In this document: in pieces, positions 30,664 through 39,854 of the stretch
Layout of the letters: every line of letters begins with the position of its first letter
Position numbering within the stretch: the first letter of the stretch is position 1
NCBI RefSeq assembly: GCF_002211105.1
Contig: NZ_JPUA01000034.1
Span: 70,682 to 134,681 of the forward strand
Source of the DNA: Halomonas campaniensis
Lineage (GTDB): Bacteria; Pseudomonadota; Gammaproteobacteria; Pseudomonadales; Halomonadaceae
Direction of reading: 5' to 3'
DNA: 64,000 nt
Notes under the pieces: model-generated
What the model was told of the DNA's origin: nothing
What the model saw: the letters and a program-made list of their open reading frames with translations, nothing else
The model's database searches: none
Made by a program: the position numbers and the translations under genes

Positions 30664-31779
30664 TTAAACGCTGCGGGCAATCATAGCGTCTTGCTGCTGC
30701 TGTTTTTCGCGCACTTTTTCGCGAATCAGCTGCTCCAGGTCATCTACCAAGTGGTCGTTGCGCAGCTTGCTGGCGGGCTTGCCGTCGATATACACCAGGT
30801 TGGCGGGGCTACCGCCGGTCAGGCCGATATCGGTCTCTTTGGCTTCGCCGGGGCCGTTGACCACACAGCCGATCACCGAGACGTTGAGCGGCGTCATCAC
30901 GTCTTCCAAACGCTCTTCGAGCTGGTTCATGGTGCTGATAACGTCAAAGTTCTGCCGTGAGCAGCTGGGGCAGGCGATAAAGTTAATACCTTTAGAGCGC
31001 AGCTTGAGGCTGCGCAGCATATCAAAGCCGACCTTGATCTCTTCCACTGGGTCGGCCGCCAACGAGACACGGATCGTGTCGCCGATGCCGTCCATCAGGA
31101 GCATGCCCAGGCCAATCGATGACTTGACCGTGCCCGAACGCAGTCCACCCGCTTCGGTAATGCCTAAGTGCAGCGGTTGTTCGATGCGTGCGGCAAGGTC
31201 GCGATAGGCGGCCACGGCCATAAACACATCCGAGGCTTTGACGCTGACTTTGAAGTCAGGGAAATCCAGGCGATCCAGGTAATCAATATGGCGCATGGCG
31301 GACTCCACCAGCGCTGCTGGCGTGGGCTCGCCATACTTCTTCTGTAGGTCTTTTTCCAACGATCCTGCGTTGACGCCGATCCGGATCGGAATGCCATGGT
31401 TGCGGGCGGCGCTAACTACCGCGCGTACCCGGTCTTCACGGCCGATGTTGCCTGGGTTGATGCGTAGGCAGTCAACGCCGAGTTCGGCGACCCGTAGGGC
31501 AATTTTGTAATCAAAATGGATATCGGCAACGAGCGGTACATTGACCAGCTTTTTAATCTGACCAAAGGTTTCGGCGGCGTCCATATCGGGTACTGAAACG
31601 CGCACGATATCCGCACCGGCTTTTTCCAACTGCTGGATCTGGGCCACGGTCGCGGCGACATCCAGGGTGTTGGTATTGGTCATGCTTTGAACGGCAATGG
31701 GGGCATCACCGCCCACCGCGACGTTTCCGACCTGAATCTGGCGGGAATGGCGGCGTTTTATCGGAGAAGGGGCGTGCAT
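30664..31779 (-). CDS. ispG: 4-hydroxy-3-methylbut-2-enyl diphosphate synthase (flavodoxin)
   Basis: Iron-sulfur enzyme of the MEP isoprenoid pathway converting MEcPP to HMBPP. About 371 residues from the ATG at 31779 ([10 protein letters not shown]), which lines up with the E. coli start; a GTG four codons upstream lacks ribosome-site spacing. The [4Fe-4S] cysteines are in [11 protein letters not shown] near 265-270 and [11 protein letters not shown] near 305. The TIM-barrel part shows [11 protein letters not shown] and [11 protein letters not shown]. Lies between rodZ and hisS in the conserved order. Confidence 0.97.
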   Translation of the reverse strand: MHAPSPIKRRHSRQIQVGNVAVGGDAPIAVQSMTNTNTLDVAATVAQIQQLEKAGADIVRVSVPDMDAAETFGQIKKLVNVPLVADIHFDYKIALRVAELGVDCLRINPGNIGREDRVRAVVSAARNHGIPIRIGVNAGSLEKDLQKKYGEPTPAALVESAMRHIDYLDRLDFPDFKVSVKASDVFMAVAAYRDLAARIEQPLHLGITEAGGLRSGTVKSSIGLGMLLMDGIGDTIRVSLAADPVEEIKVGFDMLRSLKLRSKGINFIACPSCSRQNFDVISTMNQLEERLEDVMTPLNVSVIGCVVNGPGEAKETDIGLTGGSPANLVYIDGKPASKLRNDHLVDDLEQLIREKVREKQQQQDAMIARSV

Positions 31780-31787
31780 AAGACGGG

Positions 31788-32846
31788 TCACTCTCCCAAG
31801 GTAAATCGGGCAACGTTGTTGGCGCCTGCGCGGGCGGGGAGGTCGACTTCCTCGCCTTGATAGCGCAGTTCGACGCCGGTGGCATTACCCACGGTTAAAC
31901 GAAACGGGGGCTCGCCCTCGACGGTCGTCGAGGTGCCGGGCGTTTGTAGGCCAACGAAGACGCGCTGGTTGGTGGCATCAAAAATTTCCGTCCATGACTG
32001 CTCGTTAAACGTCAGCTCAAGGACATTGGCATTGGCGGTTTGCTCGGCGGCAGCGGTTTGCTCACTCTCGGCGCTGTCCTGCTCGGTAGCGCTCTGCTCA
32101 CCTTCACGCTGGCCAGTGCTGCTCTGCTCATCGCTTTCGTCGTCAGCGCCGCTGTCGCTATCCAGAATGGACTCGTCCAGCCCTGCAATAGTGTCAGCGT
32201 CATCCTGCGCACTGGGAGCTTGATCTTGCTCAGCCGTTGATGAAGGCGTGGCGTTGGTGGCATTACTGGGCAGCGTCGCGCTTTCGTCGCCACTGGTGAA
32301 GCTTGAACCGTCGCTCTCTTCTGTTTCAGCTGCTTCACTGGCTGGTTCTGCTGGTGCAGTAGAGGTCTCTTCCGGGGTAGTGGAGCCAAAGCCCGGCGGC
32401 TCGTTACCCCCCCGGCTTTGCCACCACATCACGGTGACGGCAATAAGCCCCACAATGACCAGCAGAGTCACCAGCTTAAACAGCCAAGCGCCAATGCGGG
32501 AGGGCGGCCTGGCAGTGGAGACCGGGGTGACTTTGCGTTCGGTGTCGGTGCCGCCGCTACGGGCTTGATAAGCCTCAAGCACCAGCCGGTCATCCATGCC
32601 CAGGTATTTGGCATAAGAGCGCAGGTAGCCGCGGCGATAAGTAGCGACAGGAATCTCTTGGTAGTCATCCTGCTCAAGCCCTGCCACCACGGCGGGGCGC
32701 AAGTTGAGCGCCCGGGCCGCGTCGGTGAGCGGAATGCCCAACTGCTCGCGCTGGCGTGCAAGTAGTTCGCCAGGAGAGGCGCTATTGGGTGTAACGTGAG
32801 TGCTTGGGCTATCAATAACGTTTTCTTGTGACTGTGTATCGCTCAT
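31788..32846 (-). CDS. rodZ: Cell-shape protein RodZ
   Basis: Bitopic membrane protein linking MreB to the elongation machinery. 352 residues. Order: cytoplasmic HTH_25 domain ([24 protein letters not shown], near 30-95), a transmembrane helix near 120-138, a long low-complexity linker rich in Ser, Thr, Glu, Gln and Asp (about 150-270), and a C-terminal periplasmic beta domain ([18 protein letters not shown]). The linker is strikingly acidic, consistent with a halophile. Eight bases separate it from ispG. Confidence 0.93.
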   Translation of the reverse strand: MSDTQSQENVIDSPSTHVTPNSASPGELLARQREQLGIPLTDAARALNLRPAVVAGLEQDDYQEIPVATYRRGYLRSYAKYLGMDDRLVLEAYQARSGGTDTERKVTPVSTARPPSRIGAWLFKLVTLLVIVGLIAVTVMWWQSRGGNEPPGFGSTTPEETSTAPAEPASEAAETEESDGSSFTSGDESATLPSNATNATPSSTAEQDQAPSAQDDADTIAGLDESILDSDSGADDESDEQSSTGQREGEQSATEQDSAESEQTAAAEQTANANVLELTFNEQSWTEIFDATNQRVFVGLQTPGTSTTVEGEPPFRLTVGNATGVELRYQGEEVDLPARAGANNVARFTLGE

Positions 32847-32893
32847 GGCTGAGCATCCTTCATTAAATAAGCGGTGATCAGGGCGTCTATCAG

Positions 32894-33628
32894 TCAGTCG
32901 TTGCCAAGCAGGCGCTGGTATTCGGCGGCGACGCTATGCTCGCCGCGTGAATGAGCGATATCAACCGCCATTCTTAGCGCTGCTTGGTCGGGCTCGGCAA
33001 GCTGTAAATAGGTTTGCAGCGGTGCCCAGGCCTGAGAGTAATTGCCCTGCGAATATTCGAGTTCAGCTAACATTAAATAGCCGCGTGAGTTACGCGGATC
33101 AATACTTTGCGCGCGCTCCAACCGAGCACGCGCTTTGTCATATTCTTCCAGCGCCAGGTAGCACTGCCCCAGGTTAGTAAACAGCTGGGCACGGTTGGCG
33201 TACTGGGCATCCTGTGATGCGGTTTCTAACTGCTCACAGGCGGCATTGAACTGGCCCTGGCCGTACAAGAATGCGGCATAGTTATTACGGGCGCGGGTGA
33301 AGTCAGGTTCGGCATTCACCGCCTGTTGAAAATAGTCGTTGGCAAGGTCGCTTTCGCCCTGACGCTGGTAAACCAGGGCCAGTGCCTGCAGTGCTTCGGC
33401 ATGGCGTGGGGCAATTTCAAGCGCCCGATCCAGTGCGTTGAGTGCGCGGGGAAGATTGTCACGCTCCAGATAGGCAACGCCTAGCTGGGTATAAGCGTCT
33501 GCCGCCGCGGGATTGGTTTGCGCTGTATGGTTGTTGGACGAGGCACAGCCGGCCAGCCACAAGCTACCGATCAGTACGGTGAGCATGGGCACCCGTGATG
33601 GGTGTTGGCGCCTGCAGTGAGCGATCAT
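32894..33628 (-). CDS. pilW: Type IV pilus biogenesis/stability lipoprotein PilW (PilF)
   Basis: Outer-membrane pilotin that helps PilQ secretin assemble. About 244 residues from the ATG at 33628, supported by GAGG. The lipobox reads LWLAGC near residue 28. Six TPR-like repeats follow (AYTQLGVAYLERDNLPRALNALDRAL and similar), as in PilF/PilW. It sits between rlmN and rodZ, the conserved place. A longer in-frame reading from 33679 lacks a ribosome site. Confidence 0.92.
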   Translation of the reverse strand: MIAHCRRQHPSRVPMLTVLIGSLWLAGCASSNNHTAQTNPAAADAYTQLGVAYLERDNLPRALNALDRALEIAPRHAEALQALALVYQRQGESDLANDYFQQAVNAEPDFTRARNNYAAFLYGQGQFNAACEQLETASQDAQYANRAQLFTNLGQCYLALEEYDKARARLERAQSIDPRNSRGYLMLAELEYSQGNYSQAWAPLQTYLQLAEPDQAALRMAVDIAHSRGEHSVAAEYQRLLGND

Positions 33629-33764
33629 GTAAATCCTCGTGTGGTGAACGTCCAACAGCTCGTAAGGCAATACATACAACAGTGCTCATCTAAATAAAAA
33701 CCGTGACCATCAAAGCGCCGTGCCAGGCGGAAGTCAAGACAAGGCCGGTTTTCTACCCTTTACC

Positions 33765-34964
33765 CTAGTCCGCATCAAGCTGTACTGACTGGATATAGCG
33801 TGCGCTGCGTTTGGTGCGGTCTTTCACGCGACCAACTAGCTGACCACAAGCGGCATCAATATCTTCCCCTCGGGTCGTTCTTACCGTGGCGTTGTAGCCT
33901 AAATCATATAACCACTGCTGGAAGCGCATCACCTGGTTGCGCGACGGTTTTTCGTAACCAGAATTGGGAAACGGGTTAAACGGGATCAAATTGATCTTGC
34001 ACGGCAGCTCTTTAAGCAGTGCGGCAAGCTGCTCGGCGTGCTCCTGCTGATCATTGACGTCCTTGATCAGCGTGTACTCAATGGTGACCTGACGGTTATC
34101 CGGGCACTTGGAAAGGTAGCGGTGGCAAGCATCCAACAGCGCGCGAATATTGTACTTACGGTTGATGGGCACCAGCTCATTGCGCAATTCGTCAGTCGAC
34201 GCATGCAGTGAAATCGCCAGACTAACGTCCATTTCGTCGCCAAGCTTGTCGATCATCGGCACCACGCCAGAGGTCGACAGCGTCACACGGCGTTTGGATA
34301 AGCCGTAGCCGTTGTCATCGAGCATCAGCTTCATGGCGGGCACAACGTTATCGAAGTTGAGCAGCGGTTCGCCCATGCCCATCATTACCACGTTGGTCAC
34401 CGGACGGTTCGCCGTATCCCGCCGCGGGCCAACGCTGCGCTGGGCGACCCATACCTGGCCGATAATTTCAGCAGCGGTTAAGTTGCGCTGAAAGCCCTGC
34501 TTGCCGGTGGAGCAGAAGCTGCAGTCCAGCGAGCAACCGACCTGGGAGGAAACGCATAGCGTGCGGCGCTTGCCGTTCTCCGCCGGGATCAGCACCGTTT
34601 CTACATAGCTGCCATCCTCCACTTCCAACACCCACTTACGGGTGCCATCGCTGGAGGTGCCTTCATAGACAACCCCAGGGCCACGTATCTCTGCCAGCCT
34701 GGCCAGTTTTTCACGCAGCGCTTTGGAGAGATTCGTCATGGCAGCAAAGTCATCGCTGCCTTCCTGGTGAATCCACTTCATCAGCTGCGCAGCACGGAAC
34801 TTCTTTTCGCCAATCGACAGAAAGAAGGCTTCCATCTGCTCGCGGGACATGCCAAGCAGGTTTTGACGCTCAGGGGGCGCTTTTGCAGCAGGCGTGCTGG
34901 CGGCATCTGAGCTATTGGCATCAGTCGGTGGGGCGGGCGTATGTTGGGCTACAGTGGTGGTCAT
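33765..34964 (-). CDS. rlmN: Dual-specificity RNA methyltransferase RlmN
   Basis: Radical-SAM enzyme methylating C2 of A2503 in 23S rRNA and A37 in certain tRNAs. 399 residues, slightly long because of an Ala/Pro-rich N-terminal tail (about 35 residues). The radical-SAM cluster motif CSLDCSFC is near residue 145, with [11 protein letters not shown] near 200 and the catalytic C-terminal Cys in DIDAACGQL near 375. Order ndk-rlmN-pilW is standard. Confidence 0.96.
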   Translation of the reverse strand: MTTTVAQHTPAPPTDANSSDAASTPAAKAPPERQNLLGMSREQMEAFFLSIGEKKFRAAQLMKWIHQEGSDDFAAMTNLSKALREKLARLAEIRGPGVVYEGTSSDGTRKWVLEVEDGSYVETVLIPAENGKRRTLCVSSQVGCSLDCSFCSTGKQGFQRNLTAAEIIGQVWVAQRSVGPRRDTANRPVTNVVMMGMGEPLLNFDNVVPAMKLMLDDNGYGLSKRRVTLSTSGVVPMIDKLGDEMDVSLAISLHASTDELRNELVPINRKYNIRALLDACHRYLSKCPDNRQVTIEYTLIKDVNDQQEHAEQLAALLKELPCKINLIPFNPFPNSGYEKPSRNQVMRFQQWLYDLGYNATVRTTRGEDIDAACGQLVGRVKDRTKRSARYIQSVQLDAD

Positions 34965-34983
34965 GGCGGTCAGCGTTATAGAA

Positions 34984-35008
34984 AGGGGCGGGGGACTAGC
35001 CCCCGCAA
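34984..35008 (-). terminator. Possible terminator after ndk
   Basis: A GCGGGGG (34988-34994) and CCCCCGC (35000-35006) stem with a five-base loop lies between the ndk stop and the rlmN start. The trailing T tract on the minus strand is poor (CTTTC), so partial read-through is likely. Confidence 0.45.
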
Positions 35009-35053
35009 AATGGCCGGCAACGAAAGTTGATTCGGCGGCGCTACCTTAAAGGC

Positions 35054-35479
35054 TTAGCGCGGGCAGATTTCGTCGTTGCCAAAGAAGTAGCTAATTTCGC
35101 GCTCAGCGCTTTCCGGAGAATCAGAACCATGGACAGCATTGGCGTCGATTGTTTCCGCGAAATCGGCGCGAATAGTGCCGGGTGCCGCTTCTTTCGGGTT
35201 AGTCGCGCCCATCAGGTCACGGTTTTTAGCGATGGCGCCTTCACCTTCAAGCACTTGCACAACTACCGGGCCAGAGGTCATGAAACCCACCAGGTCTTTA
35301 AAGAACGGACGCTCTTTGTGCTCCGCATAGAAGCCACCCGCCTTCTCTTCAGAGAGATGAACCATTTTGGCTGCGACGACTTTTAGGCCAGCTTTTTCAA
35401 AGCGGGCAATGATCTCGCCGATGGCATTTTTGGCAACGGCGTCAGGCTTGATAATAGAAAGAGTGCGTTCAGTAGCCAT
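35054..35479 (-). CDS. ndk: Nucleoside diphosphate kinase
   Basis: Transfers the gamma phosphate between nucleoside triphosphates and diphosphates through a phosphohistidine. 141 residues, the family length. The signature [16 protein letters not shown] near residue 115 contains the catalytic His; [10 protein letters not shown] is at the N-terminus. A strong terminator upstream separates it from the isc genes, so it needs its own promoter within 35544-35700 or thereabouts. Confidence 0.98.
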   Translation of the reverse strand: MATERTLSIIKPDAVAKNAIGEIIARFEKAGLKVVAAKMVHLSEEKAGGFYAEHKERPFFKDLVGFMTSGPVVVQVLEGEGAIAKNRDLMGATNPKEAAPGTIRADFAETIDANAVHGSDSPESAEREISYFFGNDEICPR

Positions 35480-35508
35480 GTAAATGGTCTCCTTGAAAAA
35501 GGCTTAAG

Positions 35509-35543
35509 CAAAAAGTGCCGCCCTAGAAGGCCAGGGCGGCCCA
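35509..35543 (-). terminator. Intrinsic terminator of the iscR-iscS-iscA operon
   Basis: On the minus strand GCCGCCCT/AGGGCGGC (35517-35524 with 35533-35540) is followed by ACTTTTTGC. It lies between the iscA stop and the ndk start and closes the short isc operon. Confidence 0.8.
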
Positions 35544-35700
35544 GAAATGAGTCAGTTAATAGTGCTTCGGCAGCTAGCGTTTTTAAGCAGCAGTGCATTG
35601 AAAAAGCATGCTGGCGTAACCCAGCTACCGGAGCCTGTGTATCCAGGGGCGCGATTATAGCGCTTAAGCCCGGGGATGAATACCGGCGATGAAGTTGGCG

Positions 35701-36027
35701 TTAGACAGTAAAGCTTTCACCGCAGCCGCACTCATCTTTGACGTTGGGGTTATTGAAGCGGAAAAAGCGGTTCAACCCTTCGCTGACGTAATCCACTTCG
35801 CTGCCGTTGAGCATCTCCACCGCATCGGGGGCGACATAAACGCTGGCGCCATGGGCTTCAAAATGCACTTCGTCATCATTGACGGTGTCGGCAAAATCAA
35901 GCACATAGCTATAGCCAGAGCAGCCGCTTGGCTTGACCGAGACGCGTAGGCCAAGGCCTTGGCCGCGCTCGTCAAGCACGTGGCGAATCTGTTGTGCGGC
36001 AGCCGGGGTAATATTGAGTGTTGCCAT
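35701..36027 (-). CDS. iscA: Iron-sulfur carrier IscA
   Basis: A-type carrier that delivers iron or Fe-S clusters. 108 residues. The three conserved cysteines lie in KPSGCSGYSY near residue 35 and DECGCGESF near 100; the C-terminal NPNVKDECGCGESF form is that of IscA rather than ErpA or SufA. It follows iscS by 25 bases with no room for iscU. Confidence 0.93.
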   Translation of the reverse strand: MATLNITPAAAQQIRHVLDERGQGLGLRVSVKPSGCSGYSYVLDFADTVNDDEVHFEAHGASVYVAPDAVEMLNGSEVDYVSEGLNRFFRFNNPNVKDECGCGESFTV

Positions 36028-36052
36028 GGGGCGTCCTCCTTAAAATAGTCAG

Positions 36053-37231
36053 CTAGTCAGCCGCTTGACGGGGCGGTGTACGTAAACCGCTCACCGCATG
36101 GCGTATGAGTGTTAGCGCATGGTCAATGTCGGCTTCAGTGGTAAAGCGTCCGAAGCTAAAACGCAGCGATGAGAGCGCCAGCGTGCGGGGCGTTCCGATG
36201 CCGAGCAGCACGTAGGATGGGTCGACGCTGGCCGAGTTGCACGCCGAACCGGTCGAAACCGCAACATCGCGCAGCGCCATTAGCAGCGACTCTCCATCCA
36301 CGCCTTCAAACGCCAGGTTGAGAATATTGGGAACAGCATGGTCGAGAGGGGTATTGGCAAAAATGCCCTCGACGCCTTCCAGGCCGTCCAGAAAACGCTG
36401 TTGCAAGCGCGTAATATGGGCGTTGTCTGCGTCGTACTGCTGCTGCATCAGCGCAAAGGCTTCACCCATGCCGGCAATTTGGTGTGTCGGCAGGGTGCCT
36501 GAACGCATACCGCGTTCATGGCCACCGCCATGTATCAGCGCCTCAACGCGAATATCCGGGTGGCGTTTCACATACAGCGCCCCAACGCCTTTGGGGCCGT
36601 AGGTTTTATGGCCAGACAGCGACATCAGATCAATCTGCTGGGCGACCACGTCCAGGGGGATTCGGCCAACCGCCTGGGCGGCATCGGTATGAAACGCTGC
36701 GCCAAACTCATGGGCAACGGCCGATAGAGCGGCAATGTCGTTAATGCTGCCCAGCTCGTTGTTAACCGCCATTAGTGAGACCAGCGCGGTGTCGTCGCGC
36801 ATCGCGGCGCGCAGCTGCTCGGGCTGAATACAGCCATCTCGCCCCGGCGTTAGCCAGGTGACCTCGAAGCCCTCTTGTTCCAGCGCATGGGCAGTATCCA
36901 CCACCGCTTTGTGCTCAATGGTCGAGGTCACCAAGTGCAGGCCGCGCTCGCGGTTAGCGCGCATAAAGCCAATCAGCGCCAGGTTGTCTGCTTCGGTGGC
37001 GCCGCTGGTCCAGACGATCTCTCTCGGGTCGGCGCCAATGGCGTCGGCAACCTGGCGGCGCGCCTGCTCAATCACCTGTTCTGCCTGCCAGCCTAACATA
37101 TGGCTGCGCGAAGCCGGGTTGGCAAATAGCTGGTCAACCGTCAGGTAGCGTTGCATCACCTCAACCACGCGGGCATCCGCCGGCGCGGTGGCGGCGTAGT
37201 CCAGGTAAATGGGCAGCGTGGGTGTGGTCAT
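36053..37231 (-). CDS. iscS: Cysteine desulfurase IscS (short C-terminus)
   Basis: PLP enzyme that liberates sulfur from cysteine as an enzyme persulfide for Fe-S clusters and tRNA thiolation. 392 residues from the ATG at 37231 (MTTPTLPIYLDYAATAP), which matches the family start; a longer upstream reading overlaps iscR. The PLP Lys is in LSGHKTYGPKG near 205 and the persulfide Cys in GSACNSASVDPSYVL near 330. The protein ends in GLRTPPRQAAD and lacks the LWEMxxxGxDLxxIxWxxH tail by which canonical IscS binds IscU. iscU itself is missing next to it. Confidence 0.92.
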   Translation of the reverse strand: MTTPTLPIYLDYAATAPADARVVEVMQRYLTVDQLFANPASRSHMLGWQAEQVIEQARRQVADAIGADPREIVWTSGATEADNLALIGFMRANRERGLHLVTSTIEHKAVVDTAHALEQEGFEVTWLTPGRDGCIQPEQLRAAMRDDTALVSLMAVNNELGSINDIAALSAVAHEFGAAFHTDAAQAVGRIPLDVVAQQIDLMSLSGHKTYGPKGVGALYVKRHPDIRVEALIHGGGHERGMRSGTLPTHQIAGMGEAFALMQQQYDADNAHITRLQQRFLDGLEGVEGIFANTPLDHAVPNILNLAFEGVDGESLLMALRDVAVSTGSACNSASVDPSYVLLGIGTPRTLALSSLRFSFGRFTTEADIDHALTLIRHAVSGLRTPPRQAAD

Positions 37232-37283
37232 CGTTACGTTCCAGCGGTTGATCGTTTTGGGTAATCGGGTCTGTACTGTAGCG

Positions 37284-37751
37284 TCAGGGTGAAGAGGCGA
37301 GAATGCCTGCCTCAGCACGCTGTTTTTGTCGCGACGCAATACGTATGACATCAGGGCGGAGCATCAGTTGTGCCAGGGTCATATCGTCAAGGAAATGGCG
37401 TATCTGCACAGAGAGCTCGCACCACAAATGATGCGTCAGGCAAGTATCGCCCTGTTGGCAGTCGGAGAGTCCCTGGCAGCGGGTGGCATCAACGCTTTCA
37501 TTCACCGCGTCAATCACCTTTGAAACGCTGATGGCATCCGCCGGCTGCGAAAGTAGATAGCCGCCGCCTGGGCCGCGCACGCTATTGACCAAACCTGCAC
37601 GGCGCAGGCGAGCAAAAAGCTGCTCTAAATAGGAGAGCGATATCTCCTGGCGCTGGGAGATATCGCTTAAGCTGGTCGGGCCGTTGTGGGCATGCAAGGC
37701 TAAATCGAGCATGGCAGTAACGGCGTAACGGCCTTTGGTGGTCAAGCGCAT
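37284..37751 (-). CDS. iscR: Iron-sulfur cluster regulator IscR
   Basis: Rrf2-family repressor that senses Fe-S supply through a [2Fe-2S] cluster. 155 residues. An N-terminal winged helix ([21 protein letters not shown]) is followed by the cluster cysteines in [21 protein letters not shown] near residues 92-104. GAGGGG precedes the start. First gene of the isc operon; autorepression through the upstream region is expected from the family, but I could not draw the operator by eye. Confidence 0.95.
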   Translation of the reverse strand: MRLTTKGRYAVTAMLDLALHAHNGPTSLSDISQRQEISLSYLEQLFARLRRAGLVNSVRGPGGGYLLSQPADAISVSKVIDAVNESVDATRCQGLSDCQQGDTCLTHHLWCELSVQIRHFLDDMTLAQLMLRPDVIRIASRQKQRAEAGILASSP

Positions 37752-37829
37752 GGCAAGCCCCTCGACGCTGTATGCTCAGCGCACTAACGGCAAATGTGCT
37801 GCCATTATGGGAAAACCTGAGTGCTTTGG

Positions 37830-38693
37830 TCAACCATTACGCGGCGGCAGCGTTTCTTGCTTACTGGCCGACGCGTCTGCCGAGTGCTTGCCAAGGCCAG
37901 CGCAGCCGGTATCGCCTTCGTCCAGGATGTCGGCAAAATCTTCGTCACGCAGCGCCGGTAGCTGGCCGTCGCGATAGTTGTCATCCAGCTTGCGCAGGGT
38001 CGAGCACATGCGCTCGATACGCTCATCCACGGCGTGCATATGATCCAGCATCGCCTGCATGGAGCGGGCCACGGGATCGGGCATATCCTGGCTGACGCCG
38101 TAGGCATCAAAGCCAAACTTCTGGCAGATCGCTTCGCGGCGTGCCGGATCTACATCCAGCGCCTCTTCTACATCGGGGTCGGCGCGTTTAACGATTTTAC
38201 CGGGAATGCCCACCACCGTGGCGCCCGGCGGTACTTCCTTGGTGACCACGGCATTAGAGCCAATTTTCGCCCCAGCGCCGACCGTAAAGGGCCCCAGTAT
38301 TTTGGCACCCGCGCCCACTATCACGCCATCGCCCAAGGTGGGATGACGCTTGCCTTTGTTCCAGCTGGTGCCGCCCAGGGTGACACCTTGATAAAGCGTA
38401 ACGTTATCGCCCACTAACGCTGTTTCGCCAATCACCACGCCCATGCCGTGATCAATAAAAAACCGCCGACCAATTGTGGCGCCCGGGTGAATTTCAATGC
38501 CGGTGAGCCAGCGTGAAAATGTCGATAGCGTCCGTGCCAGCCACTTGAGGTTTTTTTTCCACAGCCAGTGGCCGCAGCGATGCAGCAATAGGGCGTGCAG
38601 GCCCGGGTAGTTGGTCAGCACCTCAAGAAAGTTACGTGCGGCCGGGTCGCGGTCAAATACGCTGTTGATGTCTTCACGTAGACGTTGAAACAT
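37830..38693 (-). CDS. cysE: Serine O-acetyltransferase
   Basis: Acetylates serine with acetyl-CoA, the committed step to cysteine. 287 residues. The left-handed beta-helix hexapeptide repeats run from about residue 70, with [26 protein letters not shown] (catalytic His/Asp region), [10 protein letters not shown] and the C-terminal [15 protein letters not shown] turn. A roughly 100-residue tail follows. Placed between trmJ and iscR, which links cysteine supply to IscS. An AAGGA site precedes the ATG; its leader carries 18-base tandem repeats. Confidence 0.95.
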   Translation of the reverse strand: MFQRLREDINSVFDRDPAARNFLEVLTNYPGLHALLLHRCGHWLWKKNLKWLARTLSTFSRWLTGIEIHPGATIGRRFFIDHGMGVVIGETALVGDNVTLYQGVTLGGTSWNKGKRHPTLGDGVIVGAGAKILGPFTVGAGAKIGSNAVVTKEVPPGATVVGIPGKIVKRADPDVEEALDVDPARREAICQKFGFDAYGVSQDMPDPVARSMQAMLDHMHAVDERIERMCSTLRKLDDNYRDGQLPALRDEDFADILDEGDTGCAGLGKHSADASASKQETLPPRNG

Positions 38694-38753
38694 GAGGTGT
38701 TCCTTGGCGTTAAAGGGCTGCGTCTGGCTATTGAACTATTAGAACGGATTCTT

Positions 38754-38817
38754 GAAATATCGCCGGTTCTTGGAATATCACCGGTTCTTGGAGTATCACC
38801 GGTTCTTGGAGTATCAA
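38754..38817 (-). repeat. 18-base tandem repeat in the cysE leader (3.5 copies)
   Basis: Units at 38754-38771, 38772-38789 and 38790-38807 match the form GGARTATCACCGGTTCTT with one to three differences, and a partial fourth unit runs to 38817. A weaker relative lies just before the first. The array lies in noncoding DNA about 60 bases upstream of the cysE start. There are no spacers, so it is a simple tandem array. Confidence 0.85.
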
Positions 38818-38896
38818 TAGAGAAATCACGTTAGCAGAATAGCGAAGTTGGGGCACGCAGCGTCAACTTCAAGTTTAACGCTGCTGCTCTCACTGT

Positions 38897-39655
38897 TTAC
38901 GGCTTGGGTGGCTTGATGTTCGCCGCCTTCTCGGTGGCCGACAAAATCCCGCGTAGAATATTCATTTCCATACGCTCTGGGCGTGCGCGCAGGTAGAGGC
39001 GGCGCAGTCTCGCCATTAGCTGCCGCGGCTGATCAGGGTCGTGAAAATCAATGCCAATCAGCGTGCGCTCCAAGTGTTCAAAATAGCGCTCAAGCTCTGC
39101 GTGGGTGGCTAGGTCATCGCTGGGCACTGTTGCAGTCGCATCCGCTTGGCCATATGCTTGATTTAACCAGGCCATACGGCACTCATAGGCGAGCACTTGC
39201 ACCGCCGCAGCCAGATTGAGCGAGCTAAAGTCGGCATTGGTAGGGATATGCACGTGAGCGTGGCAGCGCTGTAGCTCGGCGTTGGTTAGGCCGCTGTCTT
39301 CGCGCCCAAACACCAGTGCCACGCGAGCATCAGCAGCCTGGCACTCGGTAGGCAGCCGGTCAGCTAATTCCCGCGGTGAGAGCATTGGCCAGGGCAGGGT
39401 GCGCGAGCGAGCGCTGGCACCCACGGCCAGGGTGCAGTCGGCTACTGCGTCTTCCAGCGTGGCGTGAACCTTGGCTTGGTGCAGGAGGTGATCTGCACCG
39501 GAAGCACGAGAAATACTGTCCTGGGTGATCACCTCACAACGAGGAGCGACCAGGGCCAAATCGGCCAACCCCATATTGTGCATGGCACGGGCGACGCCGC
39601 CGATGTTACCAGGATGGCTAGTGCCGATAAGAACAATGCGAATGCGCTCAAGCAT
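38897..39655 (-). CDS. trmJ: tRNA (cytidine/uridine-32-2'-O) methyltransferase TrmJ
   Basis: SPOUT-class methyltransferase acting on position 32 of tRNAs. 252 residues from the ATG at 39655 (MLERIRIVLIGTSHPGNIGG), which matches the family start; a longer reading upstream has no protein character. Knot-fold motifs are GTSHPGNIGGVARAM near residue 10, VFGREDSGL near 115 and SLNLAAAVQVLAYE near 145. The trmJ-cysE-iscR order is usual in gammaproteobacteria. Confidence 0.95.
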   Translation of the reverse strand: MLERIRIVLIGTSHPGNIGGVARAMHNMGLADLALVAPRCEVITQDSISRASGADHLLHQAKVHATLEDAVADCTLAVGASARSRTLPWPMLSPRELADRLPTECQAADARVALVFGREDSGLTNAELQRCHAHVHIPTNADFSSLNLAAAVQVLAYECRMAWLNQAYGQADATATVPSDDLATHAELERYFEHLERTLIGIDFHDPDQPRQLMARLRRLYLRARPERMEMNILRGILSATEKAANIKPPKP

Positions 39656-39660
39656 GAAAT

Positions 39661-39694
39661 AAGGCTCGGTGAATAAAAAGGCTCGGTGAATAAA
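39661..39694 (-). repeat. Perfect 17-base tandem duplication in the trmJ leader
   Basis: Two identical 17-base units, AAGGCTCGGTGAATAAA, at 39661-39677 and 39678-39694, with the beginning of a third. They lie immediately upstream of the trmJ start, so they fall in its leader RNA or promoter and space the gene from suhB's promoter. Confidence 0.9.
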
Positions 39695-39854
39695 GAAGGC
39701 GATTATTATCGCGTAAAGCGCGCAGTCTAGCATGAGTCGATGGCATGCCCGAGAGCGGTCTGCTAGAATTGCGCGCCAAAGGCGGCACCTGCGCCTACTT
39801 AATGCTCTATGCTTAGCATCACGTTCTTTAACATCACTGTCACAAGGCCCGATC

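Noticed and set aside
38754-38817. Tandem repeats considered as a CRISPR array
   Set aside because: Units are directly adjacent without spacers and no cas gene is nearby.
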